NCBI GenBank assembly: GCA_964452045.1 | Contig: CAYVKM010000003.1 | Span: 1-64,000, forward strand | Direction of reading: 5' to 3' | Length of the DNA stretch: 64,000 bases | DNA from: CAYVKM01 sp964452045 | Lineage (GTDB): Bacteria; Calditrichota; Calditrichia; RBG-13-44-9 | Shown: positions 26,592-35,858 of the stretch, in pieces | Numbering within the stretch: the first letter of the stretch is position 1 | How the letters are laid out: every line of letters starts with the position of its first letter | The notes under the pieces: model-generated | Database searches by the model: none | Told to the model about the DNA's origin: nothing | What the model saw: only the letters and a program-made list of their open reading frames with translations | Translations under genes and position numbers: made by a program

Positions 26592-29078
26592 TTGGGAATT
26601 CTTGGTTATTATACTCGAAAGAAATTTGCTTATTGTAACACCATCCAACATCTTTTCATCATTTTTGTATTTTTATTTTTAACCCCAGGAAATGCGCAAA
26701 AAGCCGACTCCAGCAAAGCTGCCAAAGACTCATCCCAAACAAGTGTTTCATTCCTTGATATAGGGCAGGAGGCCGATCAATCTATTACCACAATACGGGA
26801 TATTCTCACACAACTAAGTCCCATGGATAATATACAATCTGAGAAGGGAAAAATTAATGCATTGGGAAATCAAATTGATCAATCCAGGAATTACTTCCGG
26901 TCACATCCACTGCAGAATATTTCTATCAATGGCCTCATTGAGATGCAGAAGCAGTGGACTTATCTTTCCCAGCAGTTAGATCAGCAAAAGAAGTATCTGG
27001 AATCTCGTTCTAAAATACTGCAATCCGGTCTGGAAAATATAACGCATATGCGCAAGCGATGGGAGGGACTGGAAAAAAATATTTCGAAAGCCAAATATCC
27101 CCAAACTCAAATTCCTCAAATTCAAACGATAACGACAAAAATTAATGATGCAGAAAACCAATTAAGAAACCGGGCCGAAATATTGTTATCCATGTTGAAT
27201 ATCCTGTCGGATAAAGCAATTATTATTTCCGATATCCAAAACCAGCTGAGTCAGGCAATCGAAGAAGCCCAGGTCAGGTTATTCGAGCCGGATCGTCCAC
27301 CATTGTGGCAGGCATGGGGTGCCAGACCGGATTCATCACTTCAGATAGAACTTTCTAAATATCATTCCCAGAGACTGGGATCATTTGTCAAATTCGCCAA
27401 AAATAACAAATCCAGAATTCTTCTGCATTTTTTTATTTTTCTGATTTTGTTAATTGTAGTTTACGATTTAAGGCGTCGCAGTCACAGTTGGTTGGAAAAG
27501 GACAATGCTTCCCATGAATCTGTGGTACTTATTCTATCCAGACCAATATCAGTGGCCTTTATCATCGCACTTTCACTGACAACAACAATTTATCCAAATG
27601 CACCTAGCGAAATTATCCGGTTATACAACACGCTTATACTAATTCCTCTATTACGGATTCTGCCAGGATTACTTCCCAAAACGCTACGCAAGCCTCTTTA
27701 CTATTTAGTGGCTTTGTTTATTCTGCATCGACTCCATGATCAGGCCTTCGAGCAGTTGCTGCTGCAGAGAATCCTGCTTTTAATAATGACTATCGCCACG
27801 CTGGGCTGGACATTCTGGCTGGTTAAACCTGGAGGTCCGGTCTTTAAGTTAGGTGAGGGCCGGTTATTGAGGAGCATGATATTAATTGGCCGCATCAGTT
27901 TGGTGATACTGGGGATTGGCATTCTTGGAAATATTTTTGGCTATGTATCATTGGCCACTTTGATAACCAGTGCTTTTTTGAAAAGCATATACATTGGTGT
28001 TGCCCTTTATACCTTACTGAAAATTCTCGAGGCGCTCCTGACCCTGATAATGAAAACGAGGATGGCTCAATCATTACAAATGGTGCGCAGACACAGCAGC
28101 ACTATCGTTTCCCGCTTACAGATATTTTTTCAGTTTTCTGCCTTCCTTTTCTGGCTTTATGCACTCCTGAACTACTATACTATCTTCAATCCGCTGTGGA
28201 AATTTATTTCATCAATATTGAATAAAAAACTCGGGGTGGGGGATTTGAATATTTCCTTGGGAGATGTGATCGCTTTCATTCTAACAATTTGGATTTCCAT
28301 CTTAATTTCCCGGTTTGTCCGTTTTATTTTGGATGAAGATGTTTACCCCCGGTTGAAACTCTCCCGTGGCGTCCCGGCAACTATATCATTACTGATAAAC
28401 TATTCCATTATTACCCTCGGTTTTGTTGCTGCGATTTCAGCCGCGGGTATGGAATGGAGCAAACTGGCGATACTGGCCGGGGCGCTGGGTGTTGGTATCG
28501 GTTTTGGTCTGCAAAATCTGGTAAATAATTTTGTGTCCGGTCTTATCCTTATTTTCGAACGGCCCATAAAAGTAGGAGATACCATCGAATTCGGATCGTT
28601 GCTCGGAAGAGTGCTTCGTATCGGGATACGCTCAAGCACCGTCCGAACCTACGATGGTGCAGAAGTGATTGTTCCAAATGGAAATATCATCTCCAGTGAA
28701 GTGGTCAATTGGACGCTTTCGGACAAACTGCGCCGGATTGAAATACTGGTAGGGGTAGCCTATGGAACGGATCCGGAAAAAGTAATTAATATTTTGAAAG
28801 GAATCGTAACGGAGCATGACTCCATCCTGAAAAATCCGGAACCGGTAGTGCTCTTTACTGAATTTGGTGACAGTTCGCTTAATTTTTCATTACGTTTTTG
28901 GACGGCAGATTTTGAGGAATGGCTTAACCTGAAAAGCAAAATCACCGTCTTGGTCAACAAAGCGTTGAAAGTAGCCCATGTTGAGATTCCATTCCCACAG
29001 AGAGACCTTCATTTGCGTTCGGTTGATCCTGAAATTTCTAAAGAATTGAAAACAAAAGATAGTAAGGCCGAAGATTAA
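26592..29078 (+). CDS. Large MscS-family mechanosensitive channel
   Basis: 828 residues. TTG is chosen as the start because AGGAGG lies seven bases upstream and an in-frame stop directly precedes it. A signal peptide (residues 20-37) leads into a roughly 220-residue periplasmic region rich in Gln, Lys and Glu, probably coiled coil. About ten membrane segments follow, then the MscS core: the pore helix GALGVGIGFGLQNLVNNF, then FERPIKVGDTIEFG, then VPNGNIISSEVVNWT and a C-terminal cytoplasmic vestibule. Size and plan resemble MscK/YbiO/YjeP types rather than small MscS. It should open under hypo-osmotic shock. Confidence 0.92.
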   Translation: MGILGYYTRKKFAYCNTIQHLFIIFVFLFLTPGNAQKADSSKAAKDSSQTSVSFLDIGQEADQSITTIRDILTQLSPMDNIQSEKGKINALGNQIDQSRNYFRSHPLQNISINGLIEMQKQWTYLSQQLDQQKKYLESRSKILQSGLENITHMRKRWEGLEKNISKAKYPQTQIPQIQTITTKINDAENQLRNRAEILLSMLNILSDKAIIISDIQNQLSQAIEEAQVRLFEPDRPPLWQAWGARPDSSLQIELSKYHSQRLGSFVKFAKNNKSRILLHFFIFLILLIVVYDLRRRSHSWLEKDNASHESVVLILSRPISVAFIIALSLTTTIYPNAPSEIIRLYNTLILIPLLRILPGLLPKTLRKPLYYLVALFILHRLHDQAFEQLLLQRILLLIMTIATLGWTFWLVKPGGPVFKLGEGRLLRSMILIGRISLVILGIGILGNIFGYVSLATLITSAFLKSIYIGVALYTLLKILEALLTLIMKTRMAQSLQMVRRHSSTIVSRLQIFFQFSAFLFWLYALLNYYTIFNPLWKFISSILNKKLGVGDLNISLGDVIAFILTIWISILISRFVRFILDEDVYPRLKLSRGVPATISLLINYSIITLGFVAAISAAGMEWSKLAILAGALGVGIGFGLQNLVNNFVSGLILIFERPIKVGDTIEFGSLLGRVLRIGIRSSTVRTYDGAEVIVPNGNIISSEVVNWTLSDKLRRIEILVGVAYGTDPEKVINILKGIVTEHDSILKNPEPVVLFTEFGDSSLNFSLRFWTADFEEWLNLKSKITVLVNKALKVAHVEIPFPQRDLHLRSVDPEISKELKTKDSKAED

Positions 29079-29202
29079 AAAAAACGCGAGATCCCAGACG
29101 GATTGTGGTGAAGATACAATTTTACATATCTCGGAGAATAACAACTCTAGTGACTTTGAAATATACGTACAAGTTTAATTTTTAGAAGGTTGAAATACAC
29201 CT

Positions 29203-29946
29203 ATGCAGAAAAGACTTCAAATTCTGTTTATGAATCAGTGGAAAACATATTTTATAGATTCTGAACTTCCTATCGGTTATTACTATTCAGATCGGGTTAA
29301 CGCAGATGACCTCGGGAATTCCAAAGATACGGACCGCTGCCTTATCGGTAATCTGAATCGGGTGAGAGAAGGATACCCTTATGTTTATTCTGCACATGCT
29401 CCCGGTTGTTCAGGTGGAAAGCGGTATAGTGGTTATTCCCAGAAATTGAGACCTAATTTTGAATATTTTCTTTCCTGTGGTATTCCCGGAAAAATGAAGG
29501 GTGAGCGATACAAGAAAACTCCCGACCTGGTAAAAGAATATTTGAAAAATCATCCTCCCTTTAAAGCTCCTAACAAATATCTGGTCTTTAAACGCTTTGA
29601 TAAATTTTCAGAAACCGAGGAGCCCCTCGCATTTATTTTCTTTGCTGTCTCGGATGTTCTATCCGGATTATTTACCTTGGCAAATTACGATCGGAAGGAC
29701 CCGAATGGTGTAATTGCCCCCATGGGTTCGGGGTGTTCTTCCATTTTAAATTATCCTATTGACGAGTCCAAACTGGCTGATCCCAGGTGTATTCTGGGAA
29801 TGTTTGATGTTTCAGCCCGTCCCTCTGTACCGGGAAATACCCTCACGTTTACTATCCCGGCTAAAAAATTTGAATCTATGGTAAATGATATGGATGATAG
29901 TTTTTTAATCACCGAATCCTGGAAACTGGTGGAGCAACGATTGTAA
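29203..29946 (+). CDS. DUF169-family protein
   Basis: 247 residues, preceded by GAAGG. It matches the DUF169 (COG2043-like) family: PIGYYYSDRVNADD near the start, CLIGNLNRVREGYPY, the conserved APGCSGGKRYSGY, and GSGCSSILNYPI near residue 185. Several conserved Cys residues (CLIG, GCSGG, GCSS) hint at metal or thiol chemistry, but no activity is established for the family to my knowledge. It has no signal peptide, so it is cytoplasmic. It is followed about 80 bp later by a Nudix gene on the same strand. Confidence 0.85.
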   Translation: MQKRLQILFMNQWKTYFIDSELPIGYYYSDRVNADDLGNSKDTDRCLIGNLNRVREGYPYVYSAHAPGCSGGKRYSGYSQKLRPNFEYFLSCGIPGKMKGERYKKTPDLVKEYLKNHPPFKAPNKYLVFKRFDKFSETEEPLAFIFFAVSDVLSGLFTLANYDRKDPNGVIAPMGSGCSSILNYPIDESKLADPRCILGMFDVSARPSVPGNTLTFTIPAKKFESMVNDMDDSFLITESWKLVEQRL

Positions 29947-30028
29947 TCGTATTTAAGAGAATCAGCCATTTTTGCCATTTTATGAACAGGTAATCAAAAA
30001 ACAAGTCTTAATCAGAGGGAGATGCTGG

Positions 30029-30493
30029 ATGCCCCGAAAAAGCGCCGGAATTTTATTATATCGATTTAAGAAGGGTGGGTTTGAGGTGTTCATAGTTCAT
30101 CCCGGTGGTCCTTTCTGGGTGAATAAGGATCTGGGGTCCTGGTCCATCCCCAAGGGCGAATACAGTGATGATGAGGATGCCCTTGAAGCTGCGAAACGGG
30201 AGTTTCAGGAAGAAACCGGATTATCCGTCTCTGGCAATTTTATTGAATTGGGAGAGGTGAGACAGCCAAGCGGCAAGCTGGTTTGGGTCTGGGCCCTGGA
30301 ATCCGACCTCGAAGTGGAGGGTATCAAAAGTAATACTTTTCAAATGGAATGGCCGCCGAAGTCTGGTAATATGAATGAGTTTCCGGAAGTTGACCGGGGA
30401 GAATGGTTTTCCTTAACTGAAGCCAGGCAAAAGATCCTGAAGGGGCAAATTCCATTCTTGGATATATTAGAACAAAGAATAAATAATACTTAA
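30029..30493 (+). CDS. Nudix hydrolase
   Basis: 154 residues from the ATG at 30029, chosen because AGAGGGAG lies eight bases upstream and the protein then begins directly with the family's MPRKSAGILLYR strand. An in-frame ATG at 29972 would add 19 poorly conserved residues. A complete Nudix box spans residues 43-65: Gly43, Glu49, Arg57-Glu58, Glu61-Glu62 and Gly64 match G-x5-E-x7-RE-U-x-EE-x-GU. Such enzymes hydrolyse nucleoside diphosphates linked to other groups; short PRKSAG types often act on Ap4A or (d)NTPs. It converges on the Lon-family gene with two bases between stop codons. Confidence 0.9.
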   Translation: MPRKSAGILLYRFKKGGFEVFIVHPGGPFWVNKDLGSWSIPKGEYSDDEDALEAAKREFQEETGLSVSGNFIELGEVRQPSGKLVWVWALESDLEVEGIKSNTFQMEWPPKSGNMNEFPEVDRGEWFSLTEARQKILKGQIPFLDILEQRINNT

Positions 30494-30495
30494 GT

Positions 30496-32955
30496 TTATT
30501 CCGAGTCGTTCTCTTCTCTATTTTTTTTCTGGGGCGTATTATTCTTGCTTTTTGGTTTTACCTCTCCAAATTTTTTCTTAAACTCATTCGATCGTTTGGC
30601 GAAAGTAATCAATCGCTCTTCTACCATCGAATAAAGTGAATTTTTGGAAAATTTTCCGGATGGCAGCCGCTTCCCAACATTTTTACCGGTCAGAATTTTT
30701 AATCCGTCCTCAATGGTATCCACAGCCCAGATATTAAATTTGCCATTTTTCACTGCATTGATAATTTCATGTTTTAGCATGAGATTATCAATGTTGCTTC
30801 TCGGAATCATTACTCCCTGTTTCCCATCCAATCCCTTTGCTTTGCAGACATTAAAGAAGCCTTCAATTTTTTCATTAACACCGCCAATTGCCTGCACTTC
30901 GCCATTCTGATTTACTGAACCGGTCACTGCGATTCCCTGTTTTATCGGCACACCGGCCAGACTGGAGATGAGCGCATACAATTCGGTTGAGGAGGCACTG
31001 TCCCCGTCAATCATGGAGTAACTCTGCTCAAATGTGAGGCTCGCAGAAAAGGCGATGGGAATATACTCACCGAATTTCCAGTTGAAAAATCCGGAAAGGA
31101 TCAATAAACCTTTATCATGAAATTTGCCGCTTAATCTGGCTTTTCGCTCGATATTGACCACATTCTCATTTCCAATGAATGTTTTTGCAGTAATCTTGCT
31201 GGCTCGCCCAAAGGTAAATTCCCCGATTGAGGAAACCGACAAGCCATTGATTTGGCCAACTTCCTCTCCCGCTACATCCAATTTGTAGATATCCCGATCA
31301 TACATTTCCTGGATTTTTTCCTGGATCATACTGTTCCGGTTTTCAGATTCCTGAATTGCGGTTTGGACGTGCTCGGTAGTCACAATGGATTTTTTGTTTT
31401 TTCTGGCAAAATGGGTGGCTTCACGAATGATTCCCACCAGCGAGCCAAATCGAAGGCTGATCTTTTGCTGATCATCCACCAGACGATGACTATGTGATAT
31501 TATCTCCTGAAGAGCAGACCGATCAAAAGGCAGCAATTTTTCCTCATCACACACTTTTTTGACAAATCGGGCATACTGCATCACGCTGTTTTTATTGGAA
31601 TGGGTTTCGTAATCGAAATCGGCCCGTATTTTAAAAATTTTCTCAAAATCCTGATCGTAGGCCTGAAGCATATAATAAACCTGATTCCAACCTATCAGGA
31701 TTACTTTCAGGTTCAGGGGGATGGGTTCCGGCCGGATCCCTGCGGAGGAGAGAAAACCATAAAGTTCGTAAATATCTTCTATCCGGATTTCTTTGGTTTT
31801 GATCACCCGTTTCAGCGAATCGTACACATAAGGATTGGTTAAAACATGATAGGCCTCGGTCATAAGGTAACCACCATTCGCCCGATGCAGGCTGCCACCC
31901 TTGATCATGGTAAAGTCGGTCACCTGTGCACCCATAAATATTTGCTTGTCAATCCGGCCAAACAGATTGTTATAGGTGGGGTTTGGTTCGTAGATAACCG
32001 GTGTACCTTTGGTCTTGCTGTTCTCGACAATCACATTCACTTCGTATCTTTTAAAGTGATCGGTAATCCTGCCATCATCACCATCTTTCTCGGATTCTTT
32101 GCGGGTCTGGGTTAGAAATTCATTAATATTTGTAATAATATCTTCGCTCACGTCGTCCAGGTATTTTGATAATTCTTCATTTTCCTGGTTTTCGGATTTT
32201 ATTCCATTAATATATTTATTAACAATATATGAACCGATCTTTTCGTTCAGCTCCCGAATACTCGTCTGAACTTCCCGATCCAGACGGACAATTTCACGCA
32301 CTAAATTATTTATTTTTTCCTGAATTTTGGCCAGGTTTTTTTCAATAGTTTCTTTTTCCTTTTCACTTAATTTGTCGTACTCCTCCGGATTCATTGGTTC
32401 GCCATTCTTAAGAATGATGGTTTGAAAACCGGCAGGTGTACTTTTAATTTGAATGTTGAGAGCCCGTGCTTCCGAATCCAATTGATTCATTATTTGACGC
32501 TTCTGTTCAGAATTCCTTTTAATTATAGCGGTGTTTTGCTTTTCATATTGTTCGCTGTCGAAAGTGGAAGGAATTTCTTTCTTGAGGGTTTTGATCAAAT
32601 CTTCCATTTCGCAGCGAAATAATTTTCCTCTGCCAGCGGGAAGATTGATGGCTTGGGGAGAGTCCTTGTCCAGGAAATTATACACGTAAATCCAGTCGTC
32701 CGGTACAGGTTTGTTTTTAGCAATACCCCGCAGGATACTCCGGACGATAGTTGTTCTTCCGGTACCGGACATCCCGGTAACAAAAACATTATAGCCAGAA
32801 TGATCCATTTCCAGGGCAAGTTCTATGGCTTTAATTGCGCGTTCCTGGCCAATGATATCATCCAATGGTTTAATTTCATTGGTAGATTTGTAGGGAAAGG
32901 TTTTCGCATCAATGGTTTTTTGCAGTTGCGATGTTTTTAACTTGGTCACCGACAT
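30496..32955 (-). CDS. Lon-family ATP-dependent protease (LonB/COG1067 type)
   Basis: 819 residues. Walker A is GMSGTGRTT at residues 61-69. A long coiled-coil insertion spans about residues 120-260. The Lon proteolytic domain is C-terminal: Ser653 in DGDSA and Lys696 in GGVNEK form the Ser-Lys dyad, at the family's usual 43-residue spacing. The start IIGQERAIKAIELAL and the lack of the classic LonA N-domain place it with the COG1067 AAA/Lon proteins rather than LonA. No transmembrane segment is visible, unlike archaeal LonB. It degrades damaged or regulatory proteins. It is encoded alone, convergent with the Nudix gene. Confidence 0.92.
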   Translation of the reverse strand: MSVTKLKTSQLQKTIDAKTFPYKSTNEIKPLDDIIGQERAIKAIELALEMDHSGYNVFVTGMSGTGRTTIVRSILRGIAKNKPVPDDWIYVYNFLDKDSPQAINLPAGRGKLFRCEMEDLIKTLKKEIPSTFDSEQYEKQNTAIIKRNSEQKRQIMNQLDSEARALNIQIKSTPAGFQTIILKNGEPMNPEEYDKLSEKEKETIEKNLAKIQEKINNLVREIVRLDREVQTSIRELNEKIGSYIVNKYINGIKSENQENEELSKYLDDVSEDIITNINEFLTQTRKESEKDGDDGRITDHFKRYEVNVIVENSKTKGTPVIYEPNPTYNNLFGRIDKQIFMGAQVTDFTMIKGGSLHRANGGYLMTEAYHVLTNPYVYDSLKRVIKTKEIRIEDIYELYGFLSSAGIRPEPIPLNLKVILIGWNQVYYMLQAYDQDFEKIFKIRADFDYETHSNKNSVMQYARFVKKVCDEEKLLPFDRSALQEIISHSHRLVDDQQKISLRFGSLVGIIREATHFARKNKKSIVTTEHVQTAIQESENRNSMIQEKIQEMYDRDIYKLDVAGEEVGQINGLSVSSIGEFTFGRASKITAKTFIGNENVVNIERKARLSGKFHDKGLLILSGFFNWKFGEYIPIAFSASLTFEQSYSMIDGDSASSTELYALISSLAGVPIKQGIAVTGSVNQNGEVQAIGGVNEKIEGFFNVCKAKGLDGKQGVMIPRSNIDNLMLKHEIINAVKNGKFNIWAVDTIEDGLKILTGKNVGKRLPSGKFSKNSLYSMVEERLITFAKRSNEFKKKFGEVKPKSKNNTPQKKNREENDSE

Positions 32956-33101
32956 TGAAAGGTCCTCTGTTTGTTTTGTTGAAAATAGACAGACCCGTCA
33001 AATGAGTCAATCTGTTTTTATGATTAATTTGATTGGATTGGCGATTTCAAATCGTTTGAATTGAAAACCGGCTTTTTATAGTGATAATTTAGGAGCTACT
33101 G

Positions 33102-33563
33102 CTAGAAGTAGTTTTCTTTAACTTTTTCCTGGCGATATTTACATGCCAGTTCGAAGGCTTTTTTTTCCCCAAATTTTTCAAAGGAAAAAAACTTATTTTT
33201 CGATTTTCCGGATTTATCTGTCCAGTTAACCCGGAATGCCCGGTAAACGCTGCCGCCGGCATTTTCCCGGTCAATTCTCTGGACACCTACCACTCCGGTA
33301 TTATTTCTTCTGTTTTTTGAGACAATCGGTTTAACCGGTAATTTGTTCGAATATAGTTTTAGCATTTCCTTTTTTAGCTTTTCGGTGGATTTTTTGTAAT
33401 ATCTCCGGGCTTTCATAAGCGCCTGGGCTTTTCCACCATACTTTTTATCGCTGAATAACTTGGCCACGGATTTTCCATTGTATCTCAGCCGGACATACCA
33501 GCCATAGGTCCGGCAGGCTTCAGAATCGATACGCGAAATACCCTTGTTTTTGGTGATTGGCAT
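33102..33563 (-). CDS. Two-domain AP2/ERF-like DNA-binding protein
   Basis: 153 residues, very basic. Two copies of an AP2-like fold are visible. The first (about residues 8-55) has GISRID, then YGWYVRLRYNGKSVAKLF, then KKYGGKAQALMKARRY. The second (about residues 88-145) has GVVGVQRID, then YRAFRVNWTDKSGKSKNKFF, then FGEKKAFELACKYR. Each ends in the helix that packs on the DNA-binding sheet. In bacteria AP2 domains usually accompany HNH homing endonucleases, but no nuclease motif is present here. A stand-alone pair suggests a small regulator or chromatin-type protein. It lies between yraN and the Lon-family gene. Confidence 0.72.
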   Translation of the reverse strand: MPITKNKGISRIDSEACRTYGWYVRLRYNGKSVAKLFSDKKYGGKAQALMKARRYYKKSTEKLKKEMLKLYSNKLPVKPIVSKNRRNNTGVVGVQRIDRENAGGSVYRAFRVNWTDKSGKSKNKFFSFEKFGEKKAFELACKYRQEKVKENYF

Positions 33564-33683
33564 GATTTAATTCCCATTTTTTATTAAACTTAATTAATAA
33601 TCCTATTTTTTATTCGATTCGTCTTTCGAATTTACCTGATAGTAAAAATGTTGTTTAATGCTGAAAACAGCTAATAAAGTATG

Positions 33684-34058
33684 CTAAAAGTAGAATGCGT
33701 TTTCGTAATGCCGGATTTTGAAATTACTGGGATAACCATCCACGATGACTGCATCAAAACGATAGGAATCGTTTTTCATTTCAGAATTCTGCATTTTTTG
33801 CAAAAAGAGAGATGCCAGTTTGTACAATTGGCGTTTTTTTCCTTGAGTTATCCGAAGTTCAGGGGGGCCAAATTTTTCGGTATAACCACTTTTCACCTCG
33901 ACAAACACGAGACAAGATTTATCCAGTGCAATAATATCAATATCGCCTCTTTCCGCACGCCAATTTGTGCTGATGATTTTATAATTTTTTTTCTCGAGAT
34001 ATTCCCGGGCGACTGATTCACCCCATTTACCTTTATCGGTTGTGCTTTTGACCATCAT
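33684..34058 (-). CDS. yraN: YraN/UPF0102 family endonuclease-like protein
   Basis: 124 residues, the usual length. It has the family signature GKWGESVAREYLEKKNYKI, then NWRAERGDIDIIALD and LVFVEVKSGY, which together form the PD-(D/E)xK nuclease core (Glu-15 region, Asp in GDIDII, and the ExK of EVK). Function in the cell is not well defined; family members are linked to DNA processing. The gene directly follows folD (17 bp), a common pairing in this part of bacterial genomes. Confidence 0.92.
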   Translation of the reverse strand: MMVKSTTDKGKWGESVAREYLEKKNYKIISTNWRAERGDIDIIALDKSCLVFVEVKSGYTEKFGPPELRITQGKKRQLYKLASLFLQKMQNSEMKNDSYRFDAVIVDGYPSNFKIRHYENAFYF

Positions 34059-34075
34059 CTGGATTCAAGCTAAAT

Positions 34076-34963
34076 TTAATACAAATGTTCCTGAAATTTA
34101 AAGGCTTTTATTGTGTTTTTCAACAACATTGCAATTGTCATGGGTCCAACACCGCCGGGGACCGGGGTAATGGCGGATGCTTTTGGTTCAACCTCGGCAA
34201 AAGCGACATCACCGACTAATCGGTATCCCTTCTCATTATCAGCTTCAATCCGGTTTACTCCGACATCGATAACCACTGCGCCTTGTTTAACCATGTCACC
34301 CCGAACCACTTCTGGTTTACCCATTGCGGCAATTAAAATGTCTGCCTCACGGGAAAATGCGGAGATGTCATGTGTCCCGGTATGAACGACAGTGACAATG
34401 GCGTTAGCCCCTTCCTTTTTTTGCACCAACATAACGCTTAATGGTTTTCCCACAATATTACTTCGGCCAAGAATGACCACATGCTTTCCCTTGGTGTCGA
34501 TTTCTGAGCGCCAGAGTAATTCGACGATTCCGGCAGGTGTGGCTGGTTCGAAGATCGGCATTCCGATCATCAAACGCCCTACATTATAGGGATGGAAACA
34601 GTCCACGTCCTTTTGAGGAGCAACAGCCTCGATAATCTTCTGTTCGTTGATATGATGGGGTAGGGGAAGTTGTACCAGCAACCCATGGTATTTCGGATCT
34701 TTATTATAGTGGTCGATCTTTTCCAATAAAAATTCTTCAGAAATATCCGCAGAAATACGATCAGTAATGGAATGAATACCAGCCTCTTCACAGGCCCTGG
34801 CCTTCATTTTAACATAGACCTGTGAGGGGGGATTATCTCCGACCAGAATGACGGCTAATCCGGGTTTTTTGCCCTTTGCGGAAAGGTGCTGGATTTCATT
34901 TTTGACTTCTTTTCTGATCTCAATGCCAATGGATTTCCCGTCAATGATCTTAGCCATTTGCAT
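34076..34963 (-). CDS. folD: Bifunctional methylenetetrahydrofolate dehydrogenase/cyclohydrolase FolD
   Basis: 295 residues. It interconverts methylene-, methenyl- and formyl-tetrahydrofolate in the cytoplasm. Signatures are PGLAVILVGDNPPSQVYVKMK with the catalytic Lys, LVQLPLPHHI, the NADP-binding VVILGRSNIVGKP, and PVPGGVGPMTIAMLL near the end. Two starts are possible: ATG at 34963 after GGAGTTCG, or ATG at 34957. The gene overlaps the end of the upstream phosphoesterase gene by 14 bp, so the two are probably co-translated. Confidence 0.97.
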   Translation of the reverse strand: MQMAKIIDGKSIGIEIRKEVKNEIQHLSAKGKKPGLAVILVGDNPPSQVYVKMKARACEEAGIHSITDRISADISEEFLLEKIDHYNKDPKYHGLLVQLPLPHHINEQKIIEAVAPQKDVDCFHPYNVGRLMIGMPIFEPATPAGIVELLWRSEIDTKGKHVVILGRSNIVGKPLSVMLVQKKEGANAIVTVVHTGTHDISAFSREADILIAAMGKPEVVRGDMVKQGAVVIDVGVNRIEADNEKGYRLVGDVAFAEVEPKASAITPVPGGVGPMTIAMLLKNTIKAFKFQEHLY

Positions 34964-35750
34964 CGAACTCCTGTTTGTTAAAATTCAGCCGGGTAATTTT
35001 TGTTGCTTTTCCGGTATCGTCTTCAATCTCCAGCATAACGCCGTTGAATCTTAAATTGTCTTTTGCCAGAGAGTAATAAATATGCGTTTGTAACATGAAT
35101 CGATCGATGGCTTTTTGAGTGTCCATACCAATTACCGAGTCAAACGGACCGCACATACCGGCGTCGGTAATATAGGCAGTGCCTTTCTGTAATATCCTTT
35201 CATCCGCGGTCTGAACGTGGGTATGGGTGCCTAAAACAGCAGAGACCTTTCCGTCAAGAAACCAGCCCATTGCCTGTTTCTCTGCGGTGGCCTCGGCATG
35301 AAAATCGACGATAATAATTGGAGTCTCCGATCGTAGCCGGCGCAGTTCTTTTTGGGCGGCGTTAAAGGGACAATCTATCGGAAACATAAAACTTCTCCCC
35401 TGTAAATTAAGAACGGCAACTTTTAATTCGTTTGAAACTTTATAAATAAATGAACCAATACCAATATTTCCCTCGGGATAATTGATAGGACGCAATAAAT
35501 ATCCGGCATGTTTGATCAAAACGTCACGTTTTCTGGGTTCCCAGATATGATTACCCGAAGTCAGGCTGTGGATTCCTGCCAGTTTGAATCGTTCGATTTG
35601 TTTATCAGTAATCCCTTTTCCTTTGTCTGTGTTTTCCGCATTGGCGATGATAAAATCGATTTTGTATTTATTTCGTAACCGTGGAAGAGTATCTAAAATG
35701 ATATCGATAACGTCTTCACCTACAATATCTGCAATGAATAAAATATTCAT
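34950..35750 (-). CDS. YmdB-type metallophosphoesterase (TIGR00282 family)
   Basis: 266 residues. The dinuclear metal site is spread over ILFIADIVGEDVID, NAENTDKGKGIT, SGNHIWE, VDFHAEATAEKQAMGW and LGTHTHVQTADERIL, all matching the family. In Bacillus, YmdB hydrolyses 2',3'-cyclic nucleotides and affects biofilm formation; its gene there also follows rny. The same rny-ymdB order is seen here, which supports the assignment. It overlaps folD by 14 bp. Confidence 0.93.
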   Translation of the reverse strand: MNILFIADIVGEDVIDIILDTLPRLRNKYKIDFIIANAENTDKGKGITDKQIERFKLAGIHSLTSGNHIWEPRKRDVLIKHAGYLLRPINYPEGNIGIGSFIYKVSNELKVAVLNLQGRSFMFPIDCPFNAAQKELRRLRSETPIIIVDFHAEATAEKQAMGWFLDGKVSAVLGTHTHVQTADERILQKGTAYITDAGMCGPFDSVIGMDTQKAIDRFMLQTHIYYSLAKDNLRFNGVMLEIEDDTGKATKITRLNFNKQEFDANG

Positions 35751-35858
35751 AAAAAATTATTAATCCGATTGTATTAGAATTATAAACCTAATTTAAGAAA
35801 AACGAAACAATTTTCATTTTACCGGAAGAATTCCAACAGGAAATGTGTAAATCTTACC

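Noticed and set aside
29079..29202. CGAGAT/ATCTCG inverted repeat between the MscS-type and DUF169 genes as a terminator
   Set aside because: The arms are far apart (about 50 bases) and no T-run follows.
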